Assembly: GCF_000238335.3 (NCBI RefSeq) | Contig: NZ_AHCB03000005.1 | Location: 310,001-374,000 of the forward strand | DNA: 64,000 bases | Reading direction: 5' to 3' | Source of the DNA: Pseudoalteromonas marina | GTDB lineage: Bacteria > Pseudomonadota > Gammaproteobacteria > Enterobacterales > Alteromonadaceae | Shown: one piece after another, positions 54,494 to 64,000 of the stretch | Layout of the letters: every line of letters starts with the position of its first letter | How positions within the stretch are numbered: position 1 is the stretch's first letter | Translations under genes and position numbers: made by a program | Notes under the pieces: model-generated | Seen by the model: only the letters and a program-made list of their open reading frames with translations | What the model was told of the DNA's origin: nothing | Database searches by the model: none

Positions 54494-55009
54494 TTATTGC
54501 GCTAATTCACCAGTAGCTGACTCTATGTGTGCTCTTACAAACCACTGAAATTGCTCAAGATCGGCAAGTTGGCTTATTAACATATCTTCAGATACTGGGT
54601 CTAAATCTGATACCGTTTCGATGGCTTTACGGTGATCGGCATTAATGCCGTTGTACACTTTATCTAACGCGCCTAAATGCTCGGTAACAAGTCCTTTACC
54701 TAATGAATATTCGTTCCATGTACGGCGGTCAACAATTGACTTAGGTGTCCCTACTGGTATGCCGCCTAAAGTGGCAATACGCTCGGCTATTGTATCTGTC
54801 ATTTCGCGCACAGCTTCAACCTGAGGGTCTAGCATTTCATGCACACCTATAAAATTAGGACCAACAACATTCCAATGAATATGTTTTAGTGTTAATTGAA
54901 GATCTATAAGTGCAACCATGCGGTTATCTAAGGCTGCGATAGTTTTTTCAGCTGATTCGTTGCTCATACCTGGTGCAGTAAATTTAGCTTGCTTATTTGT
55001 ATTGCTCAT
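54494..55009 (-). CDS. dps: Dps family DNA-protection ferritin-like protein
   Basis: The 171-residue protein has the Dps ferroxidase pattern: His45 in KHIHWNVVGPNFIGVHEML, His57, Asp61 and Glu76 in DTIAERI. It forms dodecamers that store iron using hydrogen peroxide and bind DNA under starvation; the N-terminal tail (SNTNKQAKFTAPG) is only weakly basic, so DNA binding is less certain than ferroxidase activity. AGGAGAA stands before the ATG. It is a single gene with its own terminator. Confidence 0.93.
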   Translation of the reverse strand: MSNTNKQAKFTAPGMSNESAEKTIAALDNRMVALIDLQLTLKHIHWNVVGPNFIGVHEMLDPQVEAVREMTDTIAERIATLGGIPVGTPKSIVDRRTWNEYSLGKGLVTEHLGALDKVYNGINADHRKAIETVSDLDPVSEDMLISQLADLEQFQWFVRAHIESATGELAQ

Positions 55010-55249
55010 AACTTCTCCTACTTAACTATTTAATATTTTCACGTAGTCCTTTAATGTAATAAATACGTGATAATTGTATGAAGCAATCAATATGCCGAAA
55101 GTTAAACTAAATATAATTGTTTTAAATCAGTCGCTTGTGTTTTTGCTTTTGTTTGGTTTTTTATTAATATGAGGTGGTTATGAAAAGTCTGCATCTTTTT
55201 GTAAAATTTGCAGACCAAACAGATTTGCTGAAACTAAACTAGAATATTT

Positions 55250-55612
55250 TTAACGGGTGTATTCATGTGCCTTTAGTAATTCAAGCGGTATTACTTCAAG
55301 CGATTTTTTATTAGTGGCCTGCAAGATTACTGGCGGCGCAACGTTTGCTTGTTGCGCATGAAGCCATCTTATTGCGCATAAACACCATTTGTCGCCAGCT
55401 TTTAAGCCTTCAAAATCGTAAAGTGGATTGGGCGTTATGAGATCATTACCTTGTGACTTCGAAAACTGTAAAAATTCTTCGGTCATAATTGCACACACAC
55501 TATGATTACCGCGATCAGAGTCTGGTACATAGCAAAAACCCTCGCGAGTATACCCGCCATTCCCACAGCATAATTGTAACCGGGTATCCAGAACGTTAAA
55601 TTGATTTGCCAT
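55250..55612 (-). CDS. DUF2237 family protein
   Basis: The 120-residue protein matches DUF2237 along its length: NVLDTRLQLCCGNGGYTREG, then FCYVPDSDRGNHSVCAIMTE, EFLQFSKSQGNDLITPNP and GLKAGDKWCLCAIRWLHA with conserved Cys residues. Function unknown; probably cytoplasmic. It is transcribed alone. Confidence 0.88.
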   Translation of the reverse strand: MANQFNVLDTRLQLCCGNGGYTREGFCYVPDSDRGNHSVCAIMTEEFLQFSKSQGNDLITPNPLYDFEGLKAGDKWCLCAIRWLHAQQANVAPPVILQATNKKSLEVIPLELLKAHEYTR

Positions 55613-55816
55613 AAGGTGCCTTAAGTCATTATGTTTAATACAGTAAAAATTACTTTATCAGGCGCTAAAAAGTATAGCTACTAAAGTGAGGATGTTTGAT
55701 TATGACTTTTTAAAAAAAATTGGGGCATTTAAATGAAGGGAGGAGGGGAAAAGTATTATTTGTGCCACAAACTAGTTTCACTAGATCGTGGCACAAGTTG
55801 AGTTAAAGTTTGTTAA

Positions 55817-56596
55817 CTATTCGTATTTTCTGGCTTTTTTAGTTTTGATTACTGCAATGTATGCGTGCCAGCTTGCATAGCTAAGTAGTGGCATAATCAC
55901 AATAAACCCAACAGCCCCAGTTACAAAACCAAGCGCAACCATTAGGAAAATGCATATTGACCAAACAACCATTGGCGCAAAGTTATTTTTAACGGCGTTA
56001 ATAGATGAGACGATAGCTGTCATTATGTCTACGCGTCTTTCCATCATAATTTGTGGTGTAAATGCAGACACTGAAAAAACAGACACGAGTAAAACGCCAC
56101 CTGCAATTGTACCAAGCGTTAAAAATGCTGACAGTTCTTCAAATGTTGGGTTAGCGTAGTTAGGGTATAAAGCATGAACAAGGGCGGCAATGCGCATCCA
56201 CGCAATCATTATTACGAGTAATAATATTGCAAATCCCCACTCTCCAACTGGGTTTCTAAACATCGACTTTAGCGAATGCCTAAAAGTGGGTTTGTGGCCT
56301 TTTTCGAGTTCCCATGCTACGTCGTATAGGCCGGCTGCGAAAGCGGGTCCAATTAAAACAAACGCAACAGTGGCGGGTAAAATTACAAATACGCTTTGTG
56401 CAAAAAATGCAGAGTAGATAATAGCTGCAGGAATAATACTAAACACTAGGCCATAAATTACAGTAAGTAACGGGGCTCGGGTCATGTCTTTAAACGCAAG
56501 TGCTAACCAGTGAAAAGCAGCGAACGTATCTACTTTGTTACACTCTATACAGCGAGCAAATTCGGTGTTTTTTTCAATTGTTTTTGTTGTAGGCAT
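55817..56596 (-). CDS. DUF2189 family membrane protein
   Basis: The 259-residue protein has six to seven hydrophobic segments. WLALAFKDMTRAPLLTVIYG near the start, FVLIGPAFAAGLYDVAWELE, KGHKPTFRHSLKSMFRN and TPQIMMERRVDIMTAIVSS match DUF2189 (sometimes annotated as cytochrome-oxidase-subunit-like, without the haem and copper ligands expected of an oxidase). Function unknown; inner membrane. Confidence 0.85.
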   Translation of the reverse strand: MPTTKTIEKNTEFARCIECNKVDTFAAFHWLALAFKDMTRAPLLTVIYGLVFSIIPAAIIYSAFFAQSVFVILPATVAFVLIGPAFAAGLYDVAWELEKGHKPTFRHSLKSMFRNPVGEWGFAILLLVIMIAWMRIAALVHALYPNYANPTFEELSAFLTLGTIAGGVLLVSVFSVSAFTPQIMMERRVDIMTAIVSSINAVKNNFAPMVVWSICIFLMVALGFVTGAVGFIVIMPLLSYASWHAYIAVIKTKKARKYE

Positions 56597-56821
56597 AAGT
56601 GGAGCTCCTCTATAAAGCCTCTATTTAGGTTTAGGTCATAAACGCTTTATTTACAAATATTAAACATACATACGGAGCTAAAATTAAAATTGTTCACTAA
56701 ATAAACGTTTTATGTTTTTTAGTAGGGGTATTACAAAAGGAAATTTTATAAGAGGATTGCTGAAATCTATATTAATAAAGTACTACTTAACCTGTAGGCA
56801 GGTTAAGTAGTTAAATAATGC

Positions 56822-57583
56822 TCAGCCTAAGCTGATTGCTAGGTATTGTATCTCGTCACCATTTATTTGTGGCAAAAAGTAAATATCGTTGTATTTAAAA
56901 TATTGCTGAGAGTTTATGGTAACTGGCTCAGCTGACGATGGTAGTTCATCGTAAACTTGCCCTAAGCTATAGTCGAAGACGTTGCCAATTTTAATAGCTT
57001 TGTTGCGCTGAATTATTGGCGCATCTACCACTTTATAGCCGCCGTTATCGGCAATATAAAAAACGTTTTGATAAGCATAATATGTGGTGTTGCGATGTTT
57101 CATACGCGAATAATGTCTAGGAAGTTTTTTAATGCGCAGTCCGCGAGGTGGCATCACAGCGTGATAGCCTTTTTTAGCTTTTCGGTAGTAAATGCCGTCA
57201 TTAAAGCTAAATGAAATTCCATTAAACCAAATAGAGGTACTTCTTCTTGGCAAGTGCCTTATGTATCTATTTTCTTTGTAATAACGCGGCTTATACCTAT
57301 TAGTTAGGTAGTTATATTTATGATTGTCGAAACGTAGTTGTTTACGCTTTTCTTGCTGCTTTTTTTGCTTGTTCTTTTCTTTTTTACGGTCTTGGCGCTT
57401 TTCTTTTTTATGCTCTATGCGTAGTTTTTTTTCATGGCGACGTTCATCGCGCTTATACTCAATGCGTTTAGGGTTTTCGTGCTTATAATTTTTATGAACT
57501 TCTCGCTCGTTGGGTGCTGCAATTGCGGTGCTTGAAAGCGCGCTAATGGCAATTATACCCGATAGTAAAAATGTAAGTTTCAT
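56822..57583 (-). CDS. DUF6515 family exported protein
   Basis: The 253-residue precursor has a signal peptide (1-22, ending TAIA), then a very basic segment rich in Lys, Arg and Glu (about 25-90), and a C-terminal part with repeated aromatic strands: GISFSFNDGIYYRK, GYHAVMPPRGLRIKKLP, TTYYAYQNVFYIADNGGYKV, matching DUF6515. It is probably periplasmic or envelope-bound. The highly charged helix could bind anionic polymers, which is inference. Confidence 0.82.
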   Translation of the reverse strand: MKLTFLLSGIIAISALSSTAIAAPNEREVHKNYKHENPKRIEYKRDERRHEKKLRIEHKKEKRQDRKKEKNKQKKQQEKRKQLRFDNHKYNYLTNRYKPRYYKENRYIRHLPRRSTSIWFNGISFSFNDGIYYRKAKKGYHAVMPPRGLRIKKLPRHYSRMKHRNTTYYAYQNVFYIADNGGYKVVDAPIIQRNKAIKIGNVFDYSLGQVYDELPSSAEPVTINSQQYFKYNDIYFLPQINGDEIQYLAISLG

Positions 57584-57801
57584 AGTGTGCCTCGTTTATG
57601 TTGTTACATAACTAGGCTTAATATTAACCTCTGAAACTGAACATTAACTGACCTATTTAATGTTTGGGCGTACCTTTACATTGCTTTACGTAAGCCAAAC
57701 AGTTTCTTACTTTTTATTACAGTTTTAAACAGGGCGCTTTAAACAATCATATGCATGTGGTGAAAAAAGAGTGCAGGTTAAAATTAAAGACTAATTTTAA
57801 G

Positions 57802-57838
57802 ACAAGCTATTAAAATTTAAATCATTTTAATAGCTTGT
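57802..57838 (-). terminator. Long hairpin after CZB chemoreceptor gene
   Basis: ACAAGCTATTAAAAT and ATTTTAATAGCTTGT form a perfect 15-base stem with a seven-base loop, 21 bases beyond the stop codon. The stem is A+T-rich and no long T run follows on the minus strand. Confidence 0.65.
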
Positions 57839-57858
57839 TCATTAGTGCTTAGCTGGGG

Positions 57859-58938
57859 TTAACAAATCTCATCGAGTAAATGCATCACACGTTCGCTGGC
57901 TGCTTCCATTTTATGAATATGCTTAATTGCAGATTCTTTATCGCCATTTTGAATTGAGTGCAGAGCCGCAACACCATTTTTATGTACTTCACTATGCGGG
58001 TTTTCTAATTGTTTAAATGCATTGGTGTGTTTAAATTCAGCAGACTGCTCTGAACTATACCACTGGCCTAATCGGCACATTGTATGGTCGCTAAAGTCAT
58101 TAACTGACTTGTTGCTTTGGCCATTTGCTACTGCATAAATGTCACCTTTCCATACAACATGATCTAGTTTAACGGTTTGAATAAACGACAACGTAGCAGC
58201 CTGAGAAATCGTATTTTTCATGTTGTTACAAAAATCGATAATTGAAGTGTAATCGGTATTCAGTGCATCAAAATTATCACTTAGGTGCGAACTATTTTCT
58301 TTAATACCTTCTACTGATACCACTGTTTCATCTGTTTTGTTAATAATTTCTTTTACTAGGTCGGCCACTTCTTGCGCTGACTTATTCGTGTTTGTTGCTA
58401 GCACCCTTACTTCATCTGCTACAACACTAAAGCCTCGACCAGCTTCACCCGCACGGGCAGCTTCAATAGCAGCGTTAAGTGCTAATAAATTTGTTTGATC
58501 TGATATTTTACTAATTGTTGAAACAAACGTACTGATTTTACCGGCCATACTGGCTAGGCCTGAAATGTTTTCAGTCATGCTTCCCATTTTACTGGTCATT
58601 AAATCCATTTCTTTGACAATATGATTTAGCGAGCTATTTGATTTTTCGAGCAGGGTGTTTATTTTATCGCTTACTTTGTTTTCTTCATCAATTTTAGAGT
58701 AAGAGCCCAATACGGTTTGTCTTATATCTTCGATTTGAGCAACACCATTGATAGAGCTGGAAAGTAATGAGTGAGTGAAACTATGATCTTCATTATTATT
58801 TGGGTTATTTAACTCTTCAATTAGAGAAGTATTTTCATTGATAAGCGTTGTATTTTTATTACGTAAACTCTCAATTTCTTTTTTTAGTTGGTCATTTTCG
58901 TTTTTCAATATCGAGTAGGTTGAACTTAAAACAAACAT
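57859..58938 (-). CDS. Cytoplasmic chemoreceptor with zinc-binding CZB domain
   Basis: The 359-residue protein has no membrane segment. An N-terminal coiled coil (about 10-45) leads to a signalling domain with the hairpin [19 protein letters not shown]. The C-terminal CZB domain (about 255-345) carries the zinc ligands: His in [12 protein letters not shown], Cys in [11 protein letters not shown], and His in [14 protein letters not shown] receptors sense oxidants such as hypochlorous acid or zinc levels in other bacteria. The A+T-rich gene stands alone. Confidence 0.9.
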   Translation of the reverse strand: MFVLSSTYSILKNENDQLKKEIESLRNKNTTLINENTSLIEELNNPNNNEDHSFTHSLLSSSINGVAQIEDIRQTVLGSYSKIDEENKVSDKINTLLEKSNSSLNHIVKEMDLMTSKMGSMTENISGLASMAGKISTFVSTISKISDQTNLLALNAAIEAARAGEAGRGFSVVADEVRVLATNTNKSAQEVADLVKEIINKTDETVVSVEGIKENSSHLSDNFDALNTDYTSIIDFCNNMKNTISQAATLSFIQTVKLDHVVWKGDIYAVANGQSNKSVNDFSDHTMCRLGQWYSSEQSAEFKHTNAFKQLENPHSEVHKNGVAALHSIQNGDKESAIKHIHKMEAASERVMHLLDEIC

Positions 58939-59113
58939 ATTTAGACCTTGATTTTTAAAAATAATTTACATTTAGTTATCATTATAGAGGTAAAATTTTA
59001 TTGAGCCTATATTTATAATCACTGTTTTCTTTTATTGAACTCATATGGTGATAAATTTTTGTTAATTCTCACCATACATTATTAAGTTCAAAGTCCTTGG
59101 TTAAAGGTTGTTT

Positions 59114-60184
59114 TTATAAAATCCGTAAAAATGCCACTAGGTCTGTTTGTTCTTGCTTGGTTAAATTAAGCTTTATAAGCAGGTCGGTGGTTTTAGGGAA
59201 GTGTGGGTCGTTTAGTTGGTTTTTTCGTGGTCTTGGTCTAGCTCCGCCATGGTTATACATACTTACGATGCCGGCTAAATCGTCAAATAAGCCGTTATGC
59301 ATCCACGGAAATGTTTGCATTAACCCTAATAGCGATGGGGTTCTAAATTGGCCAATATGCTCAGGGTTGTGGGTGGCATCGTATCGGCCTTTATCTTCAA
59401 AACGGCGGCCGTAATAATGCAGCCCTGTGCCATGGAATTGGTTGTCGCTGAGTAGTGCGCCGTTATGGCAAGTCATGCATTTAGCTTTAGTTCTAAATAT
59501 ATGCAGGCCATTTAACTCACTATCACTTAGACTACTAACTGCTTGTTGTGGATTTTTATTAAGCTGCGTTAAAAAAGTTTTATAGCGGCTATTTGGCGGT
59601 GCTAATGTGCGCTCAAACGCAACTAAGGCTTTTGCCATTTGCTCTGAAGTGAGGGTATTACTATTAAAAGCACTTTGATTAAATACACTGTAGCTTTTAT
59701 CTTTATTTACCCGCGCTAAAGCTATCTCAGGGTCTAAGTCCATTTCAATTGGGTTTGCTATGGGCATTAGCGCTTGTTGCTCTGCCGTGCTTGCACGACC
59801 ATCCCAAAAAAAGCTTTGCCACTGATCAATACCAAAAATAGCAGGGGTGTTACGTGTGCCTATTTGCTCGTCAATGCCTATGGCAGTTGTACGGCCATCA
59901 TGAAAGCCTTTGTCGCGATCATGGCAGGTTGCGCAGCTAACGGTATTATTACGCGAGAGCTGCACATCATGAAAAAGCTTGTCACCTAAAGCAACATGCT
60001 CAGGTTTTGGCGAGGCTACAGTCAAAAGCGACATGGGCTCAACGCTTCTTCCGTCACTGGTTTGAATAGCAGGCCAATGAGCTTGGCCTTTGCTATAATG
60101 TGAGCGTAAATCGTTATTGTTTAAAGCTTTAGAATCAGCCGTAAATAAGAATACAGCAAGGGCTACAAAAATAACTTTAATCAT
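59114..60184 (-). CDS. Di-haem cytochrome c peroxidase/MauG family protein
   Basis: The 356-residue precursor has a signal peptide (about 1-20) and two c-type haem motifs: CATCHDRDKGFHDG (near 82) and CMTCHNGALLSD (near 240). FRTPSLLGLMQTFPWMHNGLF carries the Met that often ligates the second haem, and FFWDGRASTAEQQALMPIANPIEM is typical of the family. It is a periplasmic enzyme reducing hydrogen peroxide or modifying protein residues. Its start overlaps the receptor stop by eight bases, so it is the last gene of a three-gene operon. Confidence 0.9.
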   Translation of the reverse strand: MIKVIFVALAVFLFTADSKALNNNDLRSHYSKGQAHWPAIQTSDGRSVEPMSLLTVASPKPEHVALGDKLFHDVQLSRNNTVSCATCHDRDKGFHDGRTTAIGIDEQIGTRNTPAIFGIDQWQSFFWDGRASTAEQQALMPIANPIEMDLDPEIALARVNKDKSYSVFNQSAFNSNTLTSEQMAKALVAFERTLAPPNSRYKTFLTQLNKNPQQAVSSLSDSELNGLHIFRTKAKCMTCHNGALLSDNQFHGTGLHYYGRRFEDKGRYDATHNPEHIGQFRTPSLLGLMQTFPWMHNGLFDDLAGIVSMYNHGGARPRPRKNQLNDPHFPKTTDLLIKLNLTKQEQTDLVAFLRIL

Positions 60185-62855
60185 ACTTGTAGCTCAGCTC
60201 TAACCAAAACACTCGACCAGGCTCAATACCTGATGCGCCCTCTGCAACTGTATACGTTCTATCATTTAATAAATTAGAAATATCAGCACGTAACTCTAAG
60301 CTTTGGTTGCTGGTCAGTTTATGTTTGTATTTTAAACTTAGGTTTAGCATTGTCCTGGCACGTATAGTCTGTTCTTGGTAAACATCAAATAGAGTGGAAA
60401 CAACTGGGCAGCTAGCACAGACATCCTCTATATCAATACTTTCGCTTCCTCCTGTACTTACAGCTGTATCGTAGCTACCTGAATATGAGATATTTAATCC
60501 AGTGCTAAATGAATCGACCCAATCTACGTTCCAGCCTAAGGCTGCTGTGATAGGTGCTCCAAAATTAGTTCGTATCTGAGATAGTTGACTTAATGTGACC
60601 AGTGATCCTTCATCTTTTGCATTAACATAATAAACGAGCTCATCAAGTGGGGTGTTATCTACGGTTGCATTATAATTGTCATTTGATATTTCGTTCTCGG
60701 CATACGATGTATTTGCCCATACTGAATGGGCACCAAATTGTGCGCTCCATGCTAGTGAAATACGTTCTGAACTTCCCGTTCCTTCATTACTAATATCAAT
60801 ATAAGTGTACCCATCAAGATCTGTTTCGTCTGAAGTAGTGCGAGAGAACTGCTGATGTTTTTTACGTTTTATGTATTTTAAAGACACATTACCCATTGTC
60901 TCAAATGCGTGAGCGATACCCAGTGCAAGTTCATCATCGTAAGGGGTATCGACGTCATTAAATCGATATTTAAAGCTACCAGTGTAATTTGAATCTAACC
61001 AGTTTTGTAAATATCCACTTTCGATAGGTCTGTATTGCAGGTACGAAAACTGCTGTTGCTCTTTTATTTTATAACTGATAATTGCAGAGTCGTAATAGCG
61101 GTTAAGGCCGGCACTAATAATGGTTTTTTTATTATCAAATACGTCGTAACCTAATGAAATTCGCGGTGCTACATCATGGTTTTGTAAAAAGTCATCATAG
61201 CTGTAGCGCATACCTAAATTCACATCCAGTTTGCCATAGTTAATATGGTCGGTAACGTAGAGTGCGTTGCGATTTAAATTTACATCTATGTATTCAGCAG
61301 GGGTAACAGTTCGGCCATTAAAAAATTGCGCTGTAGTAGTTATATTATTACTGTATGCGGTGACGTGCTCCGAGTTGTTAAAGTTAATCTCACCACCTAA
61401 TTGCTCAGCTAATTCTTCTATAGGGATGAGAGTTTCGAGTGCTTGACAATCAAGTGAATAACCACTGCAATTAAGGGGTGTAGTAGCACTAGACCATATA
61501 ACAGGCGAGCTGTAGTTATAGCCATCTTGAAAACGCTCACGTTCTATTTGCTGATATTTAATTTCTGCACCAGCCACAACTGAGTGGGTTAATCCTAAAA
61601 ATTTAAAAGTTTCTAGATTAAATGTATTTTTCCAATTGGTAGTAAATTGGCGGTTATCTAACACGCCATAATCACCTTGGCGTGAAAAGCGTTCGTCTGC
61701 ATCACCTTGGTTAGCGTATTGTCCCCAGTCTTTTCCTTTTGTTTGCAGCCAATTATAAAAATGCGCTGGGCCATCTCGGCTACTATCACTTATGTTATAG
61801 CTTAAATTACTTGCCCATGTTACATATTTAAAATCTTGCTTTAATTGTATTGCGCTACCATAAGCGCCACCTTCTAACTGATAGTCACTATCAAGTGCAT
61901 CAGTAATAAAACCATTCACCTCGTAGGGAGAATAGATCATACTTATCGTAAAATTATCAACCCAGCCGTTCTTATAACCATATTTAAATATAGCGTTAAT
62001 GTTACGGCGGCTTTGGGTTTTTGTTTGCCCCAGTGATAAGTCACTTATATCACTGTTAAGGTAATTTAAACTAAACATCACACCGTGGCGTTTATTAAGT
62101 TGCTTTTTACCGCTCAATGAATAGCTTATTTTTTCGTATACTGGAGCCTCTAATTCAGCTTCATCTGTACTGCTTTGCTCAGTTTGATCGTCGGCTTGAA
62201 TATAATGATAATCAGACCAATCACTGTGATTCCCGCGTACAGTAAAGCTAAAACTATCTTTGCCAAATGTTTCTTTTGTTTTGGTATCAACAACACCGCC
62301 AGAAAAACCACCAAATTCAGCCGGAATATTATGGTCGTACACAGTGATTGACTCAACTACATCAGAGTTTACATTCATGCTTTGCACACCGCCTGACACG
62401 TCATTACTTGATGATGTTAAGCGGCTACTACTGGCGGGATCAATACGATTATTGTAGTTCATACCATCAAGTGAAAAACCTGTTTGCCAAGGTTGGGCAC
62501 CTGAGATGGATATTTCTGGCGCACTTATCTCTGCTAAGCTTTCAATGCTGAATGCCTCATTGCTTAATTGTACGCCAGGTAAAAGGGCAATTAGCTCATT
62601 TATGTCGCCATTCCCTTTGGCTGTTGCATCAATAAAACTGCGGTCTAAATACGAACGACCAATAACTTCAGGAACTTCTATTCCTATAAATTGGCCTTTG
62701 ACTTCAATGTGTTCGATAGCTTCACATAAACTTTTTTTTTCATCAGTGAGTGTGCTGCAATCTTCAGGTGGGGGAGGAGTCTGTTTTTGCTCGGTCGCAC
62801 CATATGAATTATGGGCAAGCAAAAACAGACACGCATAAATATAACGTGTCTGCAT
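60177..62855 (-). CDS. TonB-dependent receptor of a MauG-linked operon
   Basis: The 892-residue precursor has a signal peptide (1-19), a Pro-rich start with two Cys (EDCSTLTDEKKSLC), a TonB-box-like IEVKGQ and a plug domain (INELIALLPGVQLSNEAFSI; SLDGMNYNNRIDP; IPAEFGGFSGGVVD). The barrel ends in LELSYKYD. The plug has the GGFSGG-type pattern of receptors for complex ligands rather than the FecA type. The substrate is unknown; linkage to a di-haem peroxidase suggests iron, haem or another metal/redox compound. It lies 13 bases after the surface protein gene. Confidence 0.87.
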   Translation of the reverse strand: MQTRYIYACLFLLAHNSYGATEQKQTPPPPEDCSTLTDEKKSLCEAIEHIEVKGQFIGIEVPEVIGRSYLDRSFIDATAKGNGDINELIALLPGVQLSNEAFSIESLAEISAPEISISGAQPWQTGFSLDGMNYNNRIDPASSSRLTSSSNDVSGGVQSMNVNSDVVESITVYDHNIPAEFGGFSGGVVDTKTKETFGKDSFSFTVRGNHSDWSDYHYIQADDQTEQSSTDEAELEAPVYEKISYSLSGKKQLNKRHGVMFSLNYLNSDISDLSLGQTKTQSRRNINAIFKYGYKNGWVDNFTISMIYSPYEVNGFITDALDSDYQLEGGAYGSAIQLKQDFKYVTWASNLSYNISDSSRDGPAHFYNWLQTKGKDWGQYANQGDADERFSRQGDYGVLDNRQFTTNWKNTFNLETFKFLGLTHSVVAGAEIKYQQIERERFQDGYNYSSPVIWSSATTPLNCSGYSLDCQALETLIPIEELAEQLGGEINFNNSEHVTAYSNNITTTAQFFNGRTVTPAEYIDVNLNRNALYVTDHINYGKLDVNLGMRYSYDDFLQNHDVAPRISLGYDVFDNKKTIISAGLNRYYDSAIISYKIKEQQQFSYLQYRPIESGYLQNWLDSNYTGSFKYRFNDVDTPYDDELALGIAHAFETMGNVSLKYIKRKKHQQFSRTTSDETDLDGYTYIDISNEGTGSSERISLAWSAQFGAHSVWANTSYAENEISNDNYNATVDNTPLDELVYYVNAKDEGSLVTLSQLSQIRTNFGAPITAALGWNVDWVDSFSTGLNISYSGSYDTAVSTGGSESIDIEDVCASCPVVSTLFDVYQEQTIRARTMLNLSLKYKHKLTSNQSLELRADISNLLNDRTYTVAEGASGIEPGRVFWLELSYKYD

Positions 62856-62868
62856 TGTTTTCTCTTAT

Positions 62869-64000
62869 TTAGTTGCCAATTGGAGTGCTGTCTTCGCTAT
62901 CAGCAATACCATCGTTGTCAGCATCTTCATCGGCTGTTAAACCCGAAGCGGTAATATCTTCATCAGTTACATTTGCTAAGAAGAAGTTAGGAAGCCCGTC
63001 GTTATCAGTATCAACACTGGCAACACGGTTATCTCTAAAGTCATCTTTGCTTGCAATTAATTCAGCCATTGTGGTGTAAAGGTCAAGTTGGTCGGCTTCA
63101 CCGTTCACATCGTTAGTGACAAGCGCTATCGCTTGCTCGTATTCGCCAAGTAAGGTATGTGCTTCGACTAAATCTTCCATGGCATCAATAATGACAGTAT
63201 CGGCTTGCGCTAAAATAAGCGTTTCAATATCAGCGAGAAGTGCTGAGGTTTGTGTTTTCACACTACTGTAAGTGCTGGCAAAGTCAGTAATACTGCCGGC
63301 ATTAGCCCCCATGCTAGAAAGCATGCTGTAACGCTCCCAAAAGCCAGTTGCAGACGGTCTAAGTAGTATTGTTTCATTTTTTAGTGATTCGAGTACTTCA
63401 AGTAGTTGGTCACTTGTTAACGTGCTTAAATTTTCGTTTACTTCAACTATTGCACTATTAAATGTAGTTAAGGCTAAGTCGGTAAACCCTGCGTTTACTA
63501 AATAACCTAATGTTTCTAATCGGTATTCAAAGCGGCCTTCAATGTCATCTAATACACTAATTTTACTAAGTAATTGCGTGTTTATTGCGGGGATTTCGTC
63601 AGTTAAGCCTGCGCGGTCAAGTGATACCATTACATTGCTGTGAACAACAATTGCAGAAGTGTCGGTTAAAGTTCGTAATGTGCCTGTATTTAGTTTATTT
63701 AACATGGTTAAACAGCGATTTGCGGCAGCAGCAGTATCTGCGCCGACTTCTCTACTAATGGTGACTAGTAAACCACAGCCTTTATAGCCAGCTAAGAAAG
63801 AAGTAGATGACTCTGCACTTATGTATTCGTCAGATGAAATAAACTCACCCGCATACGTTAATACGTCTTTCGCTTTTTCGGTATACCCGTACTGATATAA
63901 AATTTGCGCTGTGCCTGCGTTGTTGTCTGTTTCAACTAAACTTCTAAAAAATTCATTATAATCACCTTCCCCGGTAAAAAAGGTAAAGGCCTCAGCGGCT
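62869..64000 (-). CDS. Large protein with calcium-binding type-3 repeat end (cut by window edge)
   Basis: The frame is open from the stop at 62869 through the right edge, so at least 377 codons are seen and the start is outside. The Met at 63705 is internal. The visible part is mostly helical, with TPR-like pieces (NNAGTAQILYQYGYTEKAKD; DTVIIDAMEDLVEAHTLLGE). It ends in a thrombospondin type-3-like Asp-rich repeat (VDTDNDGLPNFF; DEDADNDGIADSEDSTP), which binds calcium in other proteins. It is probably exported and may be the surface partner of the receptor behind it. Confidence 0.75.
   Translation of the reverse strand, partial: AAEAFTFFTGEGDYNEFFRSLVETDNNAGTAQILYQYGYTEKAKDVLTYAGEFISSDEYISAESSTSFLAGYKGCGLLVTISREVGADTAAAANRCLTMLNKLNTGTLRTLTDTSAIVVHSNVMVSLDRAGLTDEIPAINTQLLSKISVLDDIEGRFEYRLETLGYLVNAGFTDLALTTFNSAIVEVNENLSTLTSDQLLEVLESLKNETILLRPSATGFWERYSMLSSMGANAGSITDFASTYSSVKTQTSALLADIETLILAQADTVIIDAMEDLVEAHTLLGEYEQAIALVTNDVNGEADQLDLYTTMAELIASKDDFRDNRVASVDTDNDGLPNFFLANVTDEDITASGLTADEDADNDGIADSEDSTPIGN

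Noticed and set aside
55180..55242. A 20-codon frame with a good ribosome site (GAGGTGG) between dps and DUF2237
   Set aside because: Too short to judge; the same bases form a GTCTGCA / TGCAGAC stem, so structure rather than coding may explain it.

Overview
The window reads as a chromosomal segment of a marine gammaproteobacterium, most likely Pseudoalteromonas or a close relative in the Alteromonadales. This is an inference from the A+T-rich but densely coding DNA, the gene repertoire (RNase R/RlmB pair, gcvT-gcvH-gcvP, kynureninase, AcpH, YqhA, DUF2750, DUF2189, DUF6515), the many chemoreceptors and lipoproteins, and two TonB-dependent receptors. No rRNA, tRNA, CRISPR array or replication origin was seen.

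Layout. 1-3863: start of an M1 aminopeptidase, a tyrosine-recombinase-like protein without its catalytic residues, DUF2750, a GST, PpiC, a glutathione peroxidase and a GNAT acetyltransferase. 3982-7159: hybrid histidine kinase and response regulator. 7284-11369: QueG, a short chemoreceptor, UgpQ-like phosphodiesterase and an EamA transporter. 11527-13408: small membrane protein plus a DesK/DesR-type two-component pair. 13523-17650: enoyl-CoA hydratase, rnr, rlmB. 17782-19938: FecA-like receptor.

20137-26526: glycine cleavage locus. gcvT, gcvH and gcvP are preceded by a half-length GcvT-like gene and a divergent LysR gene with a perfect palindrome between them. A MITE-like repeat separates gcvT from gcvH. 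26527-30460: an accessory island with structured repeats, a two-gene AAA ATPase + RloB (AbiL/RloAB-like) putative phage-defence operon, and a REP-associated transposase (RAYT) gene bracketed by inverted copies of one repeat.

30487-41040: periplasmic binding protein, a C15 peptidase homologue with Cys to Ser at the active site, DUF4235, YqhA, AcpH, a lipoprotein hydrolase overlapping kynureninase, a NIT-domain chemoreceptor and a lipoprotein. 41125-45459: a five-gene envelope operon (LPP20-like lipoprotein, membrane protein, MltC-like transglycosylase, CsgG-fold/TPR lipoprotein, second lipoprotein). 45744-46920: LysR gene beside a decayed dehydrogenase gene. 47026-51139: hybrid kinase and a CsgG-DUF4810-DUF799 lipoprotein operon. 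51671-53423: ECF-type sigma factor with two membrane proteins. 53538-58938: frameshifted SGNH hydrolase, Dps, three DUF proteins and a CZB-domain chemoreceptor. 59114-64000: an operon of a large protein with a calcium-binding-type tail (cut by the window edge), a TonB-dependent receptor and a di-haem peroxidase.

The strongest leads for something undescribed are the RloB defence module with its repeat-bounded RAYT neighbour, the half-GcvT/LysR unit in front of the glycine cleavage genes, the five-gene envelope operon, and the surface protein/receptor/di-haem peroxidase operon. All functional statements rest on reading motifs by eye; no database search was run.
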